Assembly (NCBI GenBank): GCA_032158295.1
Contig: CM063243.1
Coordinates: 9,698,302 to 9,762,301 of the forward strand
Source: Pycnopodia helianthoides
Taxonomy: Eukaryota > Echinodermata > Asteroidea > Forcipulatida > Asteriidae
Reading direction: 5' to 3'
DNA length: 64,000 bases
Shown here: piece by piece, positions 60,015-64,000 of the stretch
Numbering within the stretch: position 1 is the stretch's first letter
How the letters are laid out: every line of letters starts with the position of its first letter
Translations under genes and position numbers: made by a program
Notes under the pieces: generated by a model
Told to the model about the DNA's origin: nothing
Database searches by the model: none
What the model saw: only the letters and a program-made list of their open reading frames with translations

Positions 60015-60540
60015 AATCCTATAAAGAGGTTCCAATCGCGTTTTACTTTCATTCCAAAACCCTCTTTAAGAATTCATCCAAAACCTGTTTCATCCGGCAG
60101 GTTTACTTGTTTTCAACTTGTTTTCCTTTTTCATGTTTTATCTTTTTTGGGGGGAGGGAGGGGAGGGGGGAAGCGTTAATTCTAATGGGTATCCACCTCT
60201 CAACAGATGCTGAACTCTTCTGACGAGGTCATGGGTCATCTAAGGTGACAGGGTCAACCTGTTCTTCCACTCTGTGTGCCAATTTCAGCATTAAACTATT
60301 ACTGCCCTGGAGCTCTTGGGTTAACAATGTCAAGGTTACTACAGAGCCCACATGCCAGAAAATAACACCGAAGAGATTCCAGTCCATTCTCTATAATAGC
60401 CAATACATACAGTTATATATATTGGCTCTTGCGTGCTAAACTTGCATGCTACATGTATGTTACCCCATCTAAGGTCAGGTACAAAAATTGTTAAAAACTT
60501 GACATTTTTTGTGCAGCTATTTGCGCATCAGTCCTTTATT

Positions 60541-60712
60541 GTTAATCGGTGAGTTATAGAATCAATACAACATGAAGTTAAACGCTCAATCAGTTAAAGC
60601 GTATGATTTGACGGCCCAGAGTGCATGTTAATCGGTGAATTATAGAATCAATACAACATGAAGTTAAACGCTCAATCAGTTAAAGCGTATGATTTGACGG
60701 CCCAGAGTGCAG
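60541..60712. repeat. 86-bp tandem duplication
   Basis: GTTAATCGGTGAGTTATAGA through GACGGCCCAGAGTGCA occurs twice in direct succession with one or two differences. The duplication must be young. Confidence 0.93.
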
Positions 60713-61142
60713 CCAAAGGACACAAACGCCACTCAAATGTATGCGCAGCAGTTTCAACAAGCACGCAAAATATCAATAGCATCGGTTTGAACAAGCACGC
60801 AAAATTACTCATATCCTCGCTGGCAATGCTCTCTGAAATAAAATAAAAATGCTCCTTTGCACACGCTCCACAAGCCACAAACATTGTTTGGACCCTGGAG
60901 GCTTCCGAAAAAATTGTGTGCGTTCAGAATCGAGATACAGTGAGCCACACACACACAGTCAGCTCTGTGGGCTGTACCTGTATACATACACATGTACAGT
61001 ACAGACAGTTGCTCCTCCTGACATTTACAAAAGAGCCACAGCGTCTAGACTTCCGGCAGGCACAAAGTGTACACAGCCAAATGGACAGGGAAACATGCAG
61101 AGGAAACCTCCCATTCATGGCACTCTAACACTGTCGCTTATT

Positions 61143-61322
61143 AAGCCCGGTTCATACTTGCGAATGCGAGTGTGAAGCGAATTATGACATCACAGCTCTG
61201 TTTTTTTTTTTCACTGCGAATGTTTTGCAGTAGTTGAGCACAGCTCAACTGATGCGAAGTGTTCATTGCGAATTTGTAACGCCAAAACATTCGCGTTCGC
61301 AGGAAGTATGAAAAGGGCTTAA
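61143..61322. mobile_element. Short MITE with AAGCCCGGTTCATACTT ends, copy 2
   Basis: Left TAAGCCCGGTTCATACTT, right AAGTATGAAAAGGGCTTAAG. Interior matches 31990-32168. Confidence 0.8.
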
Positions 61323-62286
61323 GTCTCCTGGTTCGGGCACACCTAGTCAAAACATTGAAATAAACCAACCAACCATCAACAAAGCCACCCCCTCCCCAAC
61401 CCCCCCCCCCAAGAGATTAGTATACAGAGTACCCTTAGAAATATTCAAAATCTCAAATCTTGTTAAAACCCTCAAACGAGGCACCTGTCTGGGACAAACG
61501 TAACTCCCTCACGTTGTCAGCACATGCCTCCAAGGTTTTTATCGTAGGCTAGAAGGGTTTGTTCTGCACTTTTTTCATTGATTTCTTTATCTAAGTGTGT
61601 TGTTTTCATGTCCAGGTATTGCTTTGGTAAATTTCAGCCTATTTGTTTGCTTTAATTAATTAATTTTCTATAAGTTGGTTCATCTACCATTGACAATTGA
61701 CAGACAATTTTACAGACTGATTTTGTTACACAAAAGATGTTGGCAGAGGTTTGTCCTGCCCTTTCGAACCAAACCACTGTCCCATGTTGATTGACACCCA
61801 CCCCCCTCCCTCTACTAGGCGTGTGGCATTGTCCAGCTTATGATCTTATGGCATATGAGCTGACCAGTGTGTACGATGTGGTTAAGACAATGGAAATATA
61901 AACAAATATGGAAGCATGCACCGACAACGTGCCTCGTTTGAGGGATTTATTAAGATGACAATTAAACGTGTATAATGTAGTCGTTATAAATACAAGTACC
62001 AAATTGCATACATGCCTGGAATTTCAATTTTTTTTTGGAGAGGGCAAGGTAACTTTTTTATTTTGCAAAGGGCACTTCCATTGGAAAATTGTACAGGCCA
62101 TTTGGAAACTTTGAAGGGGGCACCAAGGCCAAGACCAGGGCAACAGATGCCATGACCTTCCATGTCATTCCAGGCCTATATACTGCAAACAGTAGTAGTG
62201 GGGTGATTCAGTAAAGGGTGACACATTTTGAAGGCAGGTGTTCATCAAAGATTTCTCATTTTTGTAACACATAGGGGGGGGGGGGG

Positions 62287-62506
62287 CAACTTCACGGCTC
62301 TGCTTACCGCGGAATTCTGTGCTTACAGCCCATAGGGTTGTGTGCTTCACAGGGCATGTAAGCGCAGAATTCTGTGCTTACAGCCCATAGGGTTGTGTGC
62401 TTCACAGGGCATGTAAGCGCAGAATTCTGTGCTTACAGCCCATAGGGTTGTGTGCTTCACAGTGCATGTAAGCGCAGAATTCTGTGGCAAGCAGAGCCGT
62501 TAGCCC
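62287..62506. repeat. MITE with internal 55-bp tandem repeats
   Basis: Ends are like 52632-52882 (TTCACGGCTCTGCTTACCG / AAGCAGAGCCGTTAGCCC). Units starting GCGCAGAATTCTGTGCTTAC recur at 62362, 62417 and 62472, with an initial partial unit at about 62313. Confidence 0.88.
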
Positions 62507-62823
62507 TTTTTGAAACATGGCGGACACATAGGAGTGCATTGTTTTGGTTTTTTTGTATATCAGACCAAAATTTACCCACACGAAAGTGTTGCCATGGAAA
62601 TGTGACCACCACATCTCAAAAATGGCTTACGAAATTGGAGCCCAGCTTTCAAACACAGAGGTGCATTCACGTTTGTGAATATTTGATGCGATCTCTTATA
62701 AATTTTGTTTTCATTCAAAACATATCTCCACTCAAATTTTGAACGCACTGAGATACAACCACACAGCAGGCAGTTACACAATGCACATTATTGCCCTGTC
62801 AATGCATAAAAAAGGACTCTCAC

Positions 62824-62831
62824 CTGCTCAT
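62824..62831 (-). CDS. Candidate start codon at a strong splice donor
   Basis: ATG AGC AG is followed by the strong donor GTGAGAG. The ATG has A at -3, and an in-frame TAG lies three codons upstream. This would be a first coding exon contributing two and two-thirds codons. It is included only because the phase fits candidate exon 56089-56155. Confidence 0.18.
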
Positions 62832-63254
62832 CTTAATTTCCTATACAAAATTATATCTCAGCTCTACAGGCTTTATGTCAGGGCATGAGAGTTGATCCTT
62901 TCATATCAAAAAAAAGTTTCATTATTAGAGCACAAGAGCTGACCTACATATTGGTATCGTTGTTTAAAAAAAGGCTATTTAATAATGGTATTACTGATTT
63001 TTTTCTGAGGGTGAAGAAATCAGATATCCGATTAAGGAAGGATTATTATCCTGCCTCATATATGCGCATCTGGGATTGTTCCATTGCAGTGCATTTCGTC
63101 GGTTGCGCCACGAAATGACGAAATTTTGCAAAATCGGCTGGTGTACAAATTATTGATATATATTCATTACATTTACATTTTCAACAAGTTTTAGGACCCT
63201 AACACGTAACAGTTTCGTACTTACACTTACTAATTAGTATGATTGACGTATCAC

Positions 63255-63530
63255 TAATAATACACAGTTCTTATATAGCGCTTTATCACGTCAAATGGGC
63301 GTATCAAAGCGCTCAGTATTTTTCTTGCAAGGTATTTTGTGGAGCTACTTTTGCAGTATTAGACCTGTTCCTTTACATAGCACCAAGTAATGGTTTATAA
63401 GGTACTGTGGCGCAATATGCAGGCAATCAAACCAGGAACACCGGGCGAACCCCTTCTCTTAGCGATAAGTGTAACTGGGTTCTTTTACGTGCATTACACA
63501 ACACATGGAACCAACGGCTTTACGTCCCAT
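63255..63530. repeat. Dispersed repeat with ATATAGCGCTT, copy 2
   Basis: TTCTTATATAGCGCTTTATC, then GTGGCGCAATATGCAGG and ACCAGGAACACCGGGCGAA, as in 34541-34880. Confidence 0.6.
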
Positions 63531-64000
63531 TTGCCATTCTGTGTTTTCACAAAGTGAAGTATCACGAAATGCCACTTTATTTACTGGAAACACATAGCTT
63601 TGCCACGACCAGTACGACTTCTGCATTTTTACAAAGTGGCATATCTGTTGACCTATTGAAGCGACGTATGCATTAGTTTGTACACAGCGCTCTGTGTGCA
63701 TGTACTGTTTTTTCAGTTTTCGCTAAGTGGCGTGTGTTTAGGAATTAAATAACTCATCAAAACAGTGGCAAGATTTAAAAACCCATTGACAGTTTTGTAC
63801 TCATGAAGAAGTCAGCTTTATTTTGGAGTTAAAAATTTGTTTTTTAACAAAAATTGTAATCAGTCTCCAAATTAGCAGTTTGAAAAATAGTCCAGTTTCA
63901 ACCCCACTTTTCTCTAAACACCGAGTTTTGGCAGTGCTGCACCATAACGTCGACGACGTATCGTGCAAATTTGAACAAGCATTTCATGCAAAGTTTATTT

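Overview
The window looks like non-coding-rich genomic DNA of a marine invertebrate deuterostome, most likely an echinoderm (sea-star type). This is an inference: coding signal is confined to short exons with GT-AG splice sites, introns are long, and they are crowded with short terminal-inverted-repeat elements of a kind I associate with echinoderm genomes. There is no prokaryotic gene organisation, no rRNA or credible tRNA gene, and no CRISPR array.

One gene runs through most of the window on the minus strand, entering on the right and leaving on the left. Its last exons here (473-550, 4086-4294, 5277-5403, 15912-16813) encode the N-terminal part of a PALS1/MPP5/Stardust-type MAGUK: a long low-complexity region with a PALS1-like ECR1 motif (REVAVDCP), then a good L27N domain and the start of L27C. 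The second PDZ, SH3 and guanylate-kinase parts known from the family must lie beyond position 1. Upstream on the same strand, four further exons (36131-36188, 37164-37273, 42475-42547, 51160-51255) together encode one complete extra PDZ domain. Their splice phases fit each other and fit the PALS1 exons exactly (0-0, 0-1, 1-0, 0-1, 1-0, 0-1, 1-0, 0-0). The simplest reading is a PALS1/Stardust protein with an additional N-terminal PDZ domain, which I do not know from vertebrate PALS1 or fly Stardust. The true 5' end is unresolved; weak candidates lie at 54703-54753 and at 56089-56155 plus 62824-62831.

The introns hold a layered transposon landscape. (a) Many 130-440 bp MITE-like elements end in TTAA-type sites, including a four-copy family (7635, 19284, 41609, 58537) and several relatives that share one internal core and sometimes abut each other through a shared TTTAAA. 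(b) A very clear TTAA-flanked piggyBac-type MITE sits at 30982-31267. (c) A hAT-type non-autonomous element with a perfect 8-bp target duplication sits at 40589-41267. (d) There are large fold-back elements at 5598-6107, 44467-44997 and 33302-33901, the first nested inside another MITE. (e) GGGCCC-ended MITEs recur, some carrying internal tandem repeats. (f) LINE remnants occur, including a decayed reverse-transcriptase C-terminus at 56830-57135, with LINE-like tails and an inverted pair of tRNA-derived SINEs at 29763-30330. (g) Several local tandem arrays are present, among them a 49-bp array at 14706-15013, palindromic units at 8673-8890 and a diverged 160-170 bp array at 38815-39440.

The short ORFs on both strands outside these exons appear to be chance or repeat-derived.
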